DNA of 60,600 bases from Lawsonibacter sp. (GTDB lineage Bacteria; Bacillota; Clostridia; Oscillospirales; Oscillospiraceae), in assembly GCA_022801435.1 (NCBI GenBank), contig JAAWSG010000007.1, forward strand, positions 1 through 60,600, written 5' to 3'. Made by a program: the position numbers and the translations under genes. Every line of letters starts with the position of its first letter. Position 1 is the first letter of the stretch. Shown here piece after piece: positions 43,831 through 53,237 of this stretch. Below the pieces are notes generated by a model. It searched no databases. It saw only the letters and a program-made list of their open reading frames with translations, and was not told where the DNA came from.

Positions 43831-45192
43831 ATGAAGCGAGTACTTTCCATGCTGATGGCGGTCGTGATGGGCCTGACCGGGTATGCCGTCCCGGGGGGAG
43901 GGGAACCGCAGAAGCCCTCCGGCGGGGCAGCTCCCATGGGGGACTGCGCCCTGGCCAGAGCCGCCTATCCGGAGTTTCCCGACTGGCCGGAGGAGGACGC
44001 CGGCTTGGATTGGGAGGCGCAGTCCGCCTATTACGAAGCCCTCCGCCAGTTCCGGGGGGAGGGCCTGCCCGGGGAGGAGGGGGAGCGCCTGACCGCCTTT
44101 GCCGGGAGGAGCGTCCCTCTGGCTCTGGCGGGGCACGAGGGGGAGAACGCCATCTACTCCCCCCTGTCCCTGTGGTCCGCCTTGGCGATGCTGGCCCAGT
44201 GCGCCGAAGGGGAGAGCCGTCAGCAGCTGCTGGATGCCTTGGGAGCGGACAGTGTGGAGAGCCTCCAGGAGTCGGTCTCCCAGGTGTGGAAGGGCCTCTA
44301 CACCGACGACGGGGCTAGCTCCCTGCTGCTGGCCAACTCCATCTGGCTCAACAGCAATCTGGAGGGGAGCTACGTCCAGGAGACCCTGGATGCCCTGGCG
44401 CAGAAGTACTTCTCCGGAGCCTACGCCGTCCCCATGGGGAGCGGGGAGGCGGACCAGGCGGTGACAGATTGGGTGAAGGAGCAGACCCACGGCCTCATCG
44501 GCGGGGGCGCTCCGGTGGTGAGGACCCAGGCGGATACCCTGGCCCTGCTGGCCTCCTCCCTGTACTACCGGGCGGGGTGGACGGATGAGTTCCTGCCTGA
44601 GCGGACCCAGGAGGACGTGTTCACCGGCGCCGCCGGGCGGGAGAGCCGGGTGGACTTCATGCACCGGAGCCAGCGGGCCAATTTCCTCCGCCGGGAGGGC
44701 TATCAGGCTGCCCAACTGGGGACCCGTCTGGGGGAGATGGTCTTCGTCCTCCCCGACAAGGGTGTGTCCCCCGAGTCCCTGCTCCAGGACCCCGCCTTCC
44801 TGGCCGGGCTGGATATCGGCCGGAGCGAGGACAGCCATTACGGAGAGGTCCAGTGGTCGGTGCCGAAATTTGACGTGGACTCCACCCTGGGGCTGCTGGA
44901 CTGCCTGCGGGGGATGGGAATCACCGGCGTGCTGGACCCCGAAAAAGCGGACCTGTCCGCCCTGACCAGCCTGGACGCCTACCTCTCCGACGCCAAGCAG
45001 CTGGCCCGGGTGAAGGTGGACGAGGAGGGAGTGGAGGCCGCCGCCGTCACCATGCTGATGATAGAAACCACCTCCGCCATGCCCGAGCCAGATCCGGAGG
45101 TGTGCGTTATGGACCTGGACCGGCCCTTCCTCTTCGTCATCCGCAGCGAGGGGGTCCCCCTGTTCGTGGGAGTGGTCAACCAGGTGGAATAA
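43831..45192 (+). CDS. secreted serpin (serine protease inhibitor)
   Basis: The 453-residue protein starts with a signal peptide (MKRVLSMLMAVVMGLTGYA), and about 70 residues then precede the serpin fold. Landmarks are NAIYSPLSLWSALAML, LLLANSIWLN, and a hinge with Glu398-Glu-Gly400-Val-Glu-Ala-Ala-Ala405, typical of inhibitory serpins. Counting from the hinge places the scissile bond near Thr414-Ser415, but the loop before DRPFLFVI is several residues longer than in alpha-1-antitrypsin, so P1 is uncertain. Gut Clostridia and bifidobacteria secrete serpins against host neutrophil proteases; the same use is inferred. ATG at 43831 has AGGAG seven bases upstream. Confidence 0.93.
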   Translation: MKRVLSMLMAVVMGLTGYAVPGGGEPQKPSGGAAPMGDCALARAAYPEFPDWPEEDAGLDWEAQSAYYEALRQFRGEGLPGEEGERLTAFAGRSVPLALAGHEGENAIYSPLSLWSALAMLAQCAEGESRQQLLDALGADSVESLQESVSQVWKGLYTDDGASSLLLANSIWLNSNLEGSYVQETLDALAQKYFSGAYAVPMGSGEADQAVTDWVKEQTHGLIGGGAPVVRTQADTLALLASSLYYRAGWTDEFLPERTQEDVFTGAAGRESRVDFMHRSQRANFLRREGYQAAQLGTRLGEMVFVLPDKGVSPESLLQDPAFLAGLDIGRSEDSHYGEVQWSVPKFDVDSTLGLLDCLRGMGITGVLDPEKADLSALTSLDAYLSDAKQLARVKVDEEGVEAAAVTMLMIETTSAMPEPDPEVCVMDLDRPFLFVIRSEGVPLFVGVVNQVE

Positions 45193-45198
45193 TTTTTG

Positions 45199-45227
45199 TT
45201 GCGTCCACCCCTCTCTTGTGTTACAAT
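45199..45227 (+). promoter_or_regulatory. sigma-A promoter of thyA-folA
   Basis: TTGCGT at 45199-45204, a 17-bp spacer and TACAAT at 45222-45227 with an extended TG. It lies 83 bp before thyA. Confidence 0.7.
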
Positions 45228-45241
45228 ACCGCTAGAATCAG

Positions 45242-45264
45242 ATCCCGCCCCCCTGGGGCGGGAT
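45242..45264 (+). other. GC-rich hairpin in the thyA leader
   Basis: ATCCCGCCC pairs with GGGCGGGAT around a 5-base loop just after the predicted thyA transcript start. The following bases (TTGATAAAGG) do not form a proper T-run, so a stabilising 5' hairpin is more likely than a terminator. Confidence 0.5.
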
Positions 45265-45309
45265 TTGATAAAGGAAATGGGGTTCAGGCTTCAAAAGGGG
45301 AGAAATGAT

Positions 45310-46140
45310 ATGAGCTATGCCGACCAGGTTTTCGTTCAAAATTGCAGGGACATCCTGAGCCGCGGGGTGTGGGACACGGATCGGGAGGTGCGGCCCCGGT
45401 GGGAGGACGGCTCCCCCGCCCACACCATAAAACTGTTCGGCGTGGTCAACCGCTACGACCTGCGCCGGGAGTTCCCCATCCTCACCCTCCGGCGGCAGTA
45501 CCTGAAATCCGCGGTGGACGAGCTGCTGTGGATTTGGCAAAAAAAGTCCAACAACATCCGAGACCTGAACAGCCACGTGTGGGATGCCTGGGCGGACGAG
45601 TCCGGCTCCATCGGCAAGGCCTACGGCTACCAGCTGGGGGTGCGCCACCACTACCCCCAGGGGGAGATGGACCAGGTGGACAAGGTTCTTTGGGATTTGA
45701 AGCACGACCCCGCCTCCCGGAGGATTTTGACCAACCTCTACAACCACCACGACTTGAGCGAGATGGCCCTCTACCCCTGTGCCTACTCCATGACCTTCAA
45801 CGTGTCGGGGAACATCCTCAACGGCATTCTGAACCAGCGCTCCCAGGATATGCTCACCGCCAACGGGTGGAACGTGATGCAGTACGCCGTCCTCCTCCAT
45901 ATGTTCGCCCAGGTGTCCGGGCTGGAGGCGGGGGAGCTGGTCCATGTCATCGCGGACTGCCACATCTACGACCGCCATGTCCCCGTGGTGGAGGAGCTCA
46001 TTTCCCGCACCCCCTACGGCGCGCCAAAATTTATCCTGGACCCGTCGGTGGAGGATTTTTATGCCTTTACCCGGGACAGCGTCTCCCTGGAGGGCTACCA
46101 GGCCCACCTCCTGGAGGGAAAGATCCCGGTGGCGGTGTAG
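45310..46140 (+). CDS. thyA: thymidylate synthase
   Basis: ThyA methylates dUMP to dTMP with methylene-tetrahydrofolate. In the 276-residue enzyme the phosphate-binding arginines lie in SRRILTNLYN, the catalytic residue is Cys157 (ALYPCAYSMTF), and the nucleotide-binding stretch is LNQRSQDM. The residue after the cysteine is Ala rather than the usual His. GGGGAG lies seven bases before the ATG. folA follows, the logical partner that recycles dihydrofolate. Confidence 0.95.
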   Translation: MSYADQVFVQNCRDILSRGVWDTDREVRPRWEDGSPAHTIKLFGVVNRYDLRREFPILTLRRQYLKSAVDELLWIWQKKSNNIRDLNSHVWDAWADESGSIGKAYGYQLGVRHHYPQGEMDQVDKVLWDLKHDPASRRILTNLYNHHDLSEMALYPCAYSMTFNVSGNILNGILNQRSQDMLTANGWNVMQYAVLLHMFAQVSGLEAGELVHVIADCHIYDRHVPVVEELISRTPYGAPKFILDPSVEDFYAFTRDSVSLEGYQAHLLEGKIPVAV

Positions 46141-46230
46141 GGCTTTGACACAGGCCGTGCAACCGCTGCAGGGACGCGGCTTGCCGTGCCCGCCGCAAAT
46201 GGGAACCGGCATAAAAGGAGAGGGAAGCTC

Positions 46231-46710
46231 ATGAATATGATTGCGCTGGTGGACCAAAATTGGGCCATTGGGAAGGACGGGGAACAAATCGTCTATATCC
46301 CCAGTGATTTGAAATTTTTTCGGGAGACAACCATGGGCCATCCGGTGATTTTAGGGCGGAAGACCCTGGCTACCTTTCCCGGGGGGAGGCCGCTGAAGGG
46401 GCGGCGCAACCTGATCCTGTCCCGGAACCCGGGGTTTTCGGCGGAGGGCGGAGAGGTCTTTGCCAGCCTGGACGCTCTGCTGGCCGCCGCCCCGGAGGAC
46501 TCCTTTGTCATCGGCGGCGCTTCGGTGTATGAGGCGCTTCTGGACTTCTGCGACACCGCCTATGTCACAAAAATTGACGCGGTGTTTTCCGCCGACCGCT
46601 GGTTCCCCGACCTGGACGCCCGGCCTGAGTGGCGGCTGGAGGAGGAGGGACCCGAGCGGGAGGAGAAGGGGCTCAGATTCTGCTGCAGCCTCTACCGCAA
46701 AACAAATTAA
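46231..46710 (+). CDS. folA: dihydrofolate reductase
   Basis: The 159-residue enzyme has MNMIALVDQNWAIGKDG at the N-terminus, IPSDLKFFRETTMGHPVILG in the substrate and NADPH region, and VIGGASVYEALL as the conserved Gly-Gly motif. It reduces dihydrofolate produced by ThyA. ATG at 46231 has AAGGAG upstream. It is likely co-transcribed with thyA across a 90-bp gap. Confidence 0.94.
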   Translation: MNMIALVDQNWAIGKDGEQIVYIPSDLKFFRETTMGHPVILGRKTLATFPGGRPLKGRRNLILSRNPGFSAEGGEVFASLDALLAAAPEDSFVIGGASVYEALLDFCDTAYVTKIDAVFSADRWFPDLDARPEWRLEEEGPEREEKGLRFCCSLYRKTN

Positions 46711-46713
46711 AAG

Positions 46714-46753
46714 CTGCCCTCCGGAGCGCTGAGCGTCTTCGGAGGGCAGTTTT
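46714..46753. terminator. bidirectional terminator between folA and recD2
   Basis: CTGCCCTCCG pairs with CGGAGGGCAG across a 16-base loop. TTTTATT follows on the + strand, and an A-rich stretch precedes it for the - strand. Confidence 0.88.
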
Positions 46754-48953
46754 ATTCCGCGGTCAGTCTGGTCCGCAGGCCGGAGTACCGTCTGGTCTGC
46801 CGGTTGTTGTGTACCATCTGGGCCACCGAGGCGGGGTCCCCCACCACGATGAACAGCTCCCGGGCCCGGGTGACGGCGGTGTAGAGCACCCCACGGGTCA
46901 TGAGCATGGGGGCCCCGTCCAGCGCCGCCAGGATGACGGCCCGGTACTCGCTGCCCTGGGCCTTGTGTACCGTGATGGCGAAAGCGGGCTCCAGCTCCCC
47001 CAGCATATCGGGCTCATACTCCACGATTTTTCCGTCGAAGTCCACCGTGATGAGCTCCTTTTCGATGGAGCGGATGACCCCGATATCCCCGTTGAACATC
47101 CCCATGCCCGAGTCGGTCCCGCCCTCCTCCCGCCAGAGGATGTCGTAGTTGTTGCGCACCTGCATCACCCGGTCCCCCGCCCGGAAGACCCAGTCCCCAA
47201 AGCGCCGCTCCCCCTTCCCCTCCAGGGGCGGGTTGAGGGCCTGCTGAAGGGCCTGGTTCAGCGCCCGGGTCCCGGTCCCCCGGCGGCGGGTGGGGGAGAG
47301 GACCTGGATCTGGTCGGCGGGGATGCCCATCCGCTCCGGGAGGCGGCGGCGGCACAGGTCCACCACCGTGTCCACCACCGACTGGGGGTCCCGCCGGGTC
47401 AGACAGAAGAAGTCCCCCGTGTTTCGCCGCAGGTCGGGCAGCTCCCCCCGGTTGATCTGGTGGGCGCTGCGGACGATGGCGCTCTGGGCGGCCTGCCGGA
47501 AGATCTCGGTCAGGCAGACGGTGGGGACCGCGCCGCTGCGGATGAGGTCGGCAAACAAGCTCCCCGGGCCCACCGAGGGCAGCTGGTCCGGGTCCCCCAC
47601 CAGCACCAGCCGGCAGTCCCCCTCCAGGGCGTCCAGCAGGGCGGCCATGAGGGGCACGTCCACCATGGAGGTCTCATCCACGATGACCGCGTTCGCCTTC
47701 AGGGGATTTTGGGCGTTTTTGGTAAACACCAGCCTGCCGGAGTGGGGGTCGAAGCCGGTCTCCAGCAGGCGGTGGATGGTGGAGGCGTCCGTCCCGCACA
47801 GCTCCCCCAGCCGTTTGGCGGCCCGTCCGGTGGGGGCGGTCAGGGCGGTCTCCAGCCCCATCATCTCAAACAGGGTGAGCACCCCCCGCAGGCAGGTGGT
47901 CTTCCCCGTCCCCGGTCCCCCGGTGAGGAGCATCACCTGCCGGCGGGCGGCCAGCTCCACCGCCTGGCGCTGCTGGGGAGCGTAGGAGATGCCGTGCTCC
48001 CGCTGTATGTACCGGACCAGCTCGTCCAGGGAGTCGGGGACGGCGGGCTCCCGGGCGCTCATCTCCAAAACGCGGCGGGCGATGGAGGCCTCCGCCTCGC
48101 ACATGGCGGGGAGGTAGACCGCCTCCTGGCCCGCCACCGGCTGACACAGCACCTCCTGCCGCCGGGACAGCGCCTCCAGACGTTCCTCCAGCACCTCTCC
48201 GGAGACGGTCAGCAGCACTCCGGTGGCCTGAATCAGCTTGCCGTGGGGGAGAAAGGTGTGCCCGTTGCTCCAGTTGTTGTGGGCCAGCTCGAAAACCAGC
48301 CCCGCGTCCAGCCGCAGCGGGTCCTCCGTCCCCACCCCCAGGGAGAGGGCCAGCTTGTCCGCCTGGGAGAACTCCACCTTGAACTCCTCCCCCACCAGCA
48401 GGTAGGGGTTGGCCTTGACCACCTCCAGAGCCACATCGCCATAGCTCCGGCTCAGCTGGACGGCCAGCTCCAGAGGGAAGCCGTGCCCGGTGAGAAACTC
48501 GGCCAGCCGGCGCATCCCCATCTGCTGGCGGAAGCAGGCGCTGATCTGCCGGGCACGCTTCAGGGAGATGCCCCGGATCTTGGCCAGCTGCTCCGGGGCG
48601 TCCTCAATGACCGAGAGGGCGTCCTCTCCGAACTCCTCAATGACCAGCCGGGCGGTGGAGGCGCCGATGCCCTTCACCGCGCCGGAGGCCAGATAGTGGT
48701 AAATCTCCTTGGTTCCCTGGGGCAGGCGGCGCTCCATGTACTCCGCCTTGAGCTGGGCGCCGTAGGTGGGATGCCTGGTCCAGCGGCCCCGGACGGACAG
48801 GTACTCTCCGGGGGTGACGCCGGGCAGGGAGCCCACCACGGTGATCTCCTCCTCTCCCAGGTCCAGGCGGAGGATGGTATAGCCGTTTTCCTCGTTGCAG
48901 TAGATGACAGCGGAGACTGACCCCTCGGCCTGGGAAAACTCCTGTTCAGACAT
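46752..48953 (-). CDS. recD2: RecD2-type ATP-dependent DNA helicase
   Basis: The 733-residue superfamily 1B helicase has an N-terminal OB-like and helix-hairpin-helix region (about 1-200). Walker A LLTGGPGTGKTT lies near 340-352. Other helicase motifs are VIVDETSMVD, LVGDPDQLPSVGPG and, near the end, AITVHKAQGSEY and LYTAVTRARELFIVVG. RecD2 acts without RecBC in replication-fork repair. The SD AAGGAGG is well placed. Confidence 0.95.
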   Translation of the reverse strand: MSEQEFSQAEGSVSAVIYCNEENGYTILRLDLGEEEITVVGSLPGVTPGEYLSVRGRWTRHPTYGAQLKAEYMERRLPQGTKEIYHYLASGAVKGIGASTARLVIEEFGEDALSVIEDAPEQLAKIRGISLKRARQISACFRQQMGMRRLAEFLTGHGFPLELAVQLSRSYGDVALEVVKANPYLLVGEEFKVEFSQADKLALSLGVGTEDPLRLDAGLVFELAHNNWSNGHTFLPHGKLIQATGVLLTVSGEVLEERLEALSRRQEVLCQPVAGQEAVYLPAMCEAEASIARRVLEMSAREPAVPDSLDELVRYIQREHGISYAPQQRQAVELAARRQVMLLTGGPGTGKTTCLRGVLTLFEMMGLETALTAPTGRAAKRLGELCGTDASTIHRLLETGFDPHSGRLVFTKNAQNPLKANAVIVDETSMVDVPLMAALLDALEGDCRLVLVGDPDQLPSVGPGSLFADLIRSGAVPTVCLTEIFRQAAQSAIVRSAHQINRGELPDLRRNTGDFFCLTRRDPQSVVDTVVDLCRRRLPERMGIPADQIQVLSPTRRRGTGTRALNQALQQALNPPLEGKGERRFGDWVFRAGDRVMQVRNNYDILWREEGGTDSGMGMFNGDIGVIRSIEKELITVDFDGKIVEYEPDMLGELEPAFAITVHKAQGSEYRAVILAALDGAPMLMTRGVLYTAVTRARELFIVVGDPASVAQMVHNNRQTRRYSGLRTRLTAE

Positions 48954-48968
48954 GGGACGCCTCCTTCT

Positions 48969-49298
48969 CTAAGTATGTAACAAATCCCCCAGCTCGGACG
49001 CCGGCCACAGGACCACTCCCGGCCAGCGGGCGGTGAGGCGCAGCGCCAGCTCCCAGCCCTGGGGGGTCAGGCCCGCGTCCGCGATGACGACCGGACAGGA
49101 CAGCAGTCCCAGACCCCGCAGCCAGATGCAGGCCCGCACCTGCTGCTCCAGACCCTCGCCTTCGTCCCGGCCAGGGAGCACCAGATACGCGCCATGGCCG
49201 GGCAGAGGGCGCAGCAGCAGTCCAAACAGCCACCAGCCCAGAAGCGCCAGACCCGCCGCGCACACCACGGCCAGCGCCGCGTCCCAGAATGTACCCAC
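48969..49298 (-). CDS. small membrane-anchored protein, unknown function
   Basis: The 109-residue product has one N-terminal membrane helix (residues about 6-30) and a cytoplasmic domain with CIWLRGLGLLSCPVVIADAG and LTPQGWELALRL. No family is recognised. The start is GTG with GGAGG nine bases upstream. It lies 15 bp before recD2 in the same direction. Confidence 0.7.
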   Translation of the reverse strand: MGTFWDAALAVVCAAGLALLGWWLFGLLLRPLPGHGAYLVLPGRDEGEGLEQQVRACIWLRGLGLLSCPVVIADAGLTPQGWELALRLTARWPGVVLWPASELGDLLHT

Positions 49299-49343
49299 AC
49301 AGCAACACCTCCGGGGTATCCTATGCGGAGGGAGCGGCTTCGG

Positions 49344-49841
49344 TCACACCGAGCCGGAAAACAGATTGATCCCCACATGGGTCAGCCCCAGCATGATGCA
49401 CCCGGCGGTGAGCACCCCCAGGAACACGGCGGGCATGGCCTTCTTCAGCCGCATCCCCAAAAACGCCGCCGCCAGCGAGCCGGTCCAGGCCCCCGTCCCC
49501 GGCATGGGGATGGCCACAAAGAGCCACAGACCCAGATACTGGTATTTCTGCATCTTCTTGCCCTTGAGGTGGGCCTTGCGCTCCAGCTTGTCCACAATGC
49601 CGTTGAGCTTTGGGAGATAGCGGCGCATCAGCTCGAAAATGCGGCGGATGTACACGATGATGAAGGGGGCGGGGATCAGGTTCCCAATGACCGCCGCGGG
49701 GAAGGCCAGGTAGTAGGGCAGGCCCAGCGCCACCCCGAAGGGCAGGCCGCCCCGCAGCTCGATGATGGGGATCATGGACACCAGCATGGTGAACAGGCAC
49801 TTGCCCGTGGTGTCATTGGTCAGGAACTGAAATACATCCAT
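49344..49841 (-). CDS. small multidrug-export-type membrane protein (COG2426)
   Basis: The 165-residue membrane protein has about four hydrophobic segments and the family stretches MIPIIELRGGLPFGVALG and AIPMPGTGAWTGSLAA. The family is named for multidrug export, but its function is weakly supported. SD AGGAG lies six bases before the ATG. It is 45 bp upstream of the small membrane ORF. Confidence 0.85.
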   Translation of the reverse strand: MDVFQFLTNDTTGKCLFTMLVSMIPIIELRGGLPFGVALGLPYYLAFPAAVIGNLIPAPFIIVYIRRIFELMRRYLPKLNGIVDKLERKAHLKGKKMQKYQYLGLWLFVAIPMPGTGAWTGSLAAAFLGMRLKKAMPAVFLGVLTAGCIMLGLTHVGINLFSGSV

Positions 49842-49911
49842 AACATTCTCCTAGTTTTTCTCGTCTATGCGCCCCGGCAGGGAACCGGCGGCGTTTCTGT
49901 GCAGAGGGAAT

Positions 49912-52743
49912 TCACCGGTCCGCCAGCATTTTCCGCAAATACTGCCCCGTATACGATTCCGGGCAGGCGGCGACCTCCTCGGGCGTACCGGTGCAGACGA
50001 TCTGCCCGCCGCCGTCACCGCCCTCGGGGCCCAGGTCGATGATATGGTCGGCGGTTTTAATCACATCCAGGTTGTGCTCGATGACCAGCACGGTATTTCC
50101 GCCCTCCACCAGCCGCTGGAGCACCTCAATGAGCTTCTGCACATCGGCGGAGTGCAGGCCGGTGGTGGGCTCGTCCAAAATATAGATGGTCCGTCCGGTG
50201 GAGCGCTTGGACAGCTCGGTGGCCAGCTTGACCCGCTGGGCCTCACCGCCGGACAGCTCGGTGGAGGGCTGGCCCAGCTTCACATAGCCCAGGCCCACCT
50301 CCTCCAGGGTTTTCAGGCGGTTGTAGATTTTGGGCAGCGCCTCGAAGAAGGGCAGCGCCTCGTCCACCGTCATCTCCAGCACCTCATAGATATTTTTGCC
50401 CTTGTAGCGCACCTCCAGGGTCTCCCGGTTGTATCGCTTTCCCTTGCATACCTCGCAGGGGACGTAGATGTCGGGCAGGAAGTGCATCTCGATTTTCAGC
50501 AGGCCGTCTCCGGTGCAGGCCTCGCACCGGCCTCCCCGGGTGTTGAAGGAGAACCGGCCCGGCCCGTAGCCCCGGCTCTTGGCGTCGGGGGTGGAGGCGA
50601 AGAGCTCCCGGATATCGTTGAACAGCCCGGTGTAGGTGGCGGGGTTGGAGCGGGGGGTGCGGCCGATGGGGCTCTGGTCGATGTTGATGACCTTGTCTAA
50701 AAACTCCTCCCCCTCGATGCGCTCGTGCTTGCCCGCCCGGGTCTTGGTCCGGTTCAGGTCCGCCCCCAGCTTGTTGTACAAAATCTCGTTCACCAGGGAG
50801 GACTTGCCGCTCCCGGAAACTCCGGTGACGCAGAGGAAGCACCCCAGAGGGAAGACCGCGTCCACCCCCCGCAGGTTGTGCTCCGCCGCGCCGAACACCT
50901 TCAGATAGTGCCCGTTTCCTGTCCTCCTCTGCTGTGGGACAGGGATTTTTTTCCGTCCGGCCAGGTAGTCCCCGGTGATGGAGGCGGGATTTTCCATAAC
51001 CTCCTCCGGGGTCCCGGCGGCCACGATGGTCCCTCCATTCACCCCGGCGCCCGGGCCCACATCAATGATGTAGTCCGCCTGGCGCATGGTGTCCTCGTCG
51101 TGCTCCACCACCAGCAGGGTGTTGCCCAGGTCGCGCAGCTCCTGGAGGGTGGCCAGCAGCTTGTCGTTGTCCCGCTGGTGCAGGCCGATGGAGGGCTCGT
51201 CCAGAATATAGAGCACCCCCATGAGGGAGGAGCCGATCTGGGTGGCCAGACGGATGCGCTGGCTCTCCCCGCCGGAGAGGGTCCCCGCCTCCCGGGAGAG
51301 GGTCAGGTACTGGAGGCCCACCGACTGCAGAAAGCCCAGCCGGTTTCTGATCTCCTTCAAAATCTGGGCGGCGATCATGGTCTGGGTCTCGTTCAGCTCT
51401 AGGTGCTGGGTGAAGTCCAGGGCATCGGTGACGCTTTTCCGGCAAAAGCTGTCAATGTCCAGCCCCCCCACCGTGACCGCCAGGGACTCCCGCTTCAGCC
51501 GCCTGCCCTGGCACACCGGACAGGGACACTGGGACATACACTCCTCCAGCTCCCGCTTGATGCTGTCCGACTGGGTCTCCCGGTAGCGGCGCTCCAGGTT
51601 GTTGACAATCCCCTCAAAGGGTTGGTACAGGGTCCCCTGGCCCCGGGGCTGGTCGTAGTGGAGGGTGAGCTTCTCTCCGTTGGTCCCGTGGAGGATGATG
51701 TCCAGCACCTGGGGGGACAGGTCCTTGATAGGGGTGTTCAGCTTGAACTTGTACTTCTTGGCCAGGGCGTCAAAGTACATCCGGGAGATGCCGTCCGACT
51801 TGATGTTGTTCCACCCGGAGGCGGTGATGGCCCCCTCGATGATGGACAGGTTTTTGTTGGGGATGATCAGGTTGGGGTCAATTTTCATCTGGGACCCCAG
51901 CCCTGTGCAGGCGGGGCAGGCGCCGAAGGGGTTGTTGAAGGAGAACATCCGGGGGGTGAGCTCCTCAATGGACACGCCGCAGTCCTCACAGGCGTAGTTC
52001 TGGGAGAAGAGGATGTCCCGGTCCTCCTCCACGATGTTGATGACCACCAGCCCCCCGGACAGGTTAGAGGCGATCTCCACGCTGTCGGTGAGCCGCCGGG
52101 TGATGTCCTCCCGGATGACCAGCCGGTCCACCACCACCTCGATGCTGTGCTTTTTGTTCTTGTCCAGCTTGATTTCCTCGGACAGGTCGTAGAGGGAGCC
52201 GTCCGCCCGCACCCGGACATAGCCGGACTTCCGGGCGTCCTCAAAAATTTTCTGATGCTCCCCCTTCTTCCCCCGGACGATGGGGGCCATGACCTGGATG
52301 CGGGTGGCCTCGGGCAGGGCCAGGACCTGGTCGATAATCTGGTCGATGGTCTGCTGCTTGATCTCCTTGCCGCAGATGGGGCAGTGGGGGGTCCCCACCC
52401 TGGCCCACAGCAGGCGGAGGTAGTCATAAATTTCAGTTACCGTCCCCACGGTGGAGCGGGGGTTTTTGGAGGTGGTCTTCTGGTCGATGGAGATGGCGGG
52501 GGACAGGCCGTCGATATAGTCCACATCGGGCTTTTCCATCTGGCCCAGGAACATCCGGGCGTAGGAGGACAGGGATTCCACATACCGCCGCTGGCCCTCG
52601 GCATAGATGGTGTCAAAGGCCAGTGAGGACTTGCCTGAACCAGACAGCCCGGTGAGGACCACCAGCTTGTCCCGGGGGATGGAGACGTCCACGTTTTTCA
52701 GATTGTTGACCCGCGCGCCCTTGACTGTGATGTGTGTGTGCAT
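49912..52743 (-). CDS. uvrA: excinuclease ABC subunit UvrA
   Basis: UvrA is the damage-recognition ATPase of nucleotide excision repair. The 943 residues have two ABC modules: Walker [11 protein letters not shown] near residues 32-41 and [17 protein letters not shown] in the second half. Signature motifs are [18 protein letters not shown] and [16 protein letters not shown]. Zinc-binding cysteine pairs occur as CEDCG/CPACTG and CEACTG/CEVCKG. uvrB is not adjacent. Confidence 0.98.
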   Translation of the reverse strand: MHTHITVKGARVNNLKNVDVSIPRDKLVVLTGLSGSGKSSLAFDTIYAEGQRRYVESLSSYARMFLGQMEKPDVDYIDGLSPAISIDQKTTSKNPRSTVGTVTEIYDYLRLLWARVGTPHCPICGKEIKQQTIDQIIDQVLALPEATRIQVMAPIVRGKKGEHQKIFEDARKSGYVRVRADGSLYDLSEEIKLDKNKKHSIEVVVDRLVIREDITRRLTDSVEIASNLSGGLVVINIVEEDRDILFSQNYACEDCGVSIEELTPRMFSFNNPFGACPACTGLGSQMKIDPNLIIPNKNLSIIEGAITASGWNNIKSDGISRMYFDALAKKYKFKLNTPIKDLSPQVLDIILHGTNGEKLTLHYDQPRGQGTLYQPFEGIVNNLERRYRETQSDSIKRELEECMSQCPCPVCQGRRLKRESLAVTVGGLDIDSFCRKSVTDALDFTQHLELNETQTMIAAQILKEIRNRLGFLQSVGLQYLTLSREAGTLSGGESQRIRLATQIGSSLMGVLYILDEPSIGLHQRDNDKLLATLQELRDLGNTLLVVEHDEDTMRQADYIIDVGPGAGVNGGTIVAAGTPEEVMENPASITGDYLAGRKKIPVPQQRRTGNGHYLKVFGAAEHNLRGVDAVFPLGCFLCVTGVSGSGKSSLVNEILYNKLGADLNRTKTRAGKHERIEGEEFLDKVINIDQSPIGRTPRSNPATYTGLFNDIRELFASTPDAKSRGYGPGRFSFNTRGGRCEACTGDGLLKIEMHFLPDIYVPCEVCKGKRYNRETLEVRYKGKNIYEVLEMTVDEALPFFEALPKIYNRLKTLEEVGLGYVKLGQPSTELSGGEAQRVKLATELSKRSTGRTIYILDEPTTGLHSADVQKLIEVLQRLVEGGNTVLVIEHNLDVIKTADHIIDLGPEGGDGGGQIVCTGTPEEVAACPESYTGQYLRKMLADR

Positions 52744-52811
52744 GGCTGAGTTCTCCTTCCGCTTCCGAACAAACTTGCGTCCCCGCCGGAGGGGGACCGC
52801 TTCTGTTCTAT

Positions 52812-52840
52812 AGCATAATGGAACGGTTGTTTAATGTCAA
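52812..52840 (-). promoter_or_regulatory. sigma-A promoter of uvrA
   Basis: On the - strand a perfect TTGACA (52840-52835), a 17-bp spacer and TATGCT (52817-52812) lie about 70 bp before uvrA. No clear LexA-type box was recognised. Confidence 0.75.
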
Positions 52841-52848
52841 GGCTTTTC

Positions 52849-53232
52849 TTATGGCATGGGTCCGGCAATCTGAGTGACCAGGAGGACGGTGCAGAGCAGC
52901 ACCCAGAACAGTCCCGCATAGAGGCCCAGCAGCAGCACCAGACAGATCAGCCGGCGTCCCCGCCGCCGCCAGCCCTGGGCCTGGTGGATGTACTCCCACT
53001 CCCAGCCCGGCCCTCTGGTCCGCTTCATGCGCCGCCGCACCAGCAGCAGCGCCGCCAGCACCAGCACGTTCCACACCAGCAGCACCCTGACCGCCGCGTA
53101 AAACACCGCCGGGTCGTTCAGCCATGCCAGCACTGGGCCGAGTATGCCGGAGAAGGGCCGCAGCGCCGCGTCCGCCAGGGCGTACAGAGCCATGGCGGGG
53201 AGCAGCAGGAGGGTGAAGATCAGGAATCCCAC
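52849..53232 (-). CDS. membrane protein, unknown function
   Basis: The 127-residue protein has about three membrane segments (residues about 2-20, 35-60 and 95-125) and a basic stretch VRRRMKRTRGPG. No family is recognised. The start is inferred as GTG with GGAGG ten bases upstream, inside the end of the preceding gene; a longer in-frame reading overlaps that gene. Confidence 0.6.
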   Translation of the reverse strand: MGFLIFTLLLLPAMALYALADAALRPFSGILGPVLAWLNDPAVFYAAVRVLLVWNVLVLAALLLVRRRMKRTRGPGWEWEYIHQAQGWRRRGRRLICLVLLLGLYAGLFWVLLCTVLLVTQIAGPMP

Positions 53233-53237
53233 GAAGA

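Noticed and set aside
45242..45264. Hairpin after the serpin gene as its terminator
   Set aside because: It lies downstream of the thyA promoter and lacks a proper T-run, so it is better read as a thyA leader hairpin.
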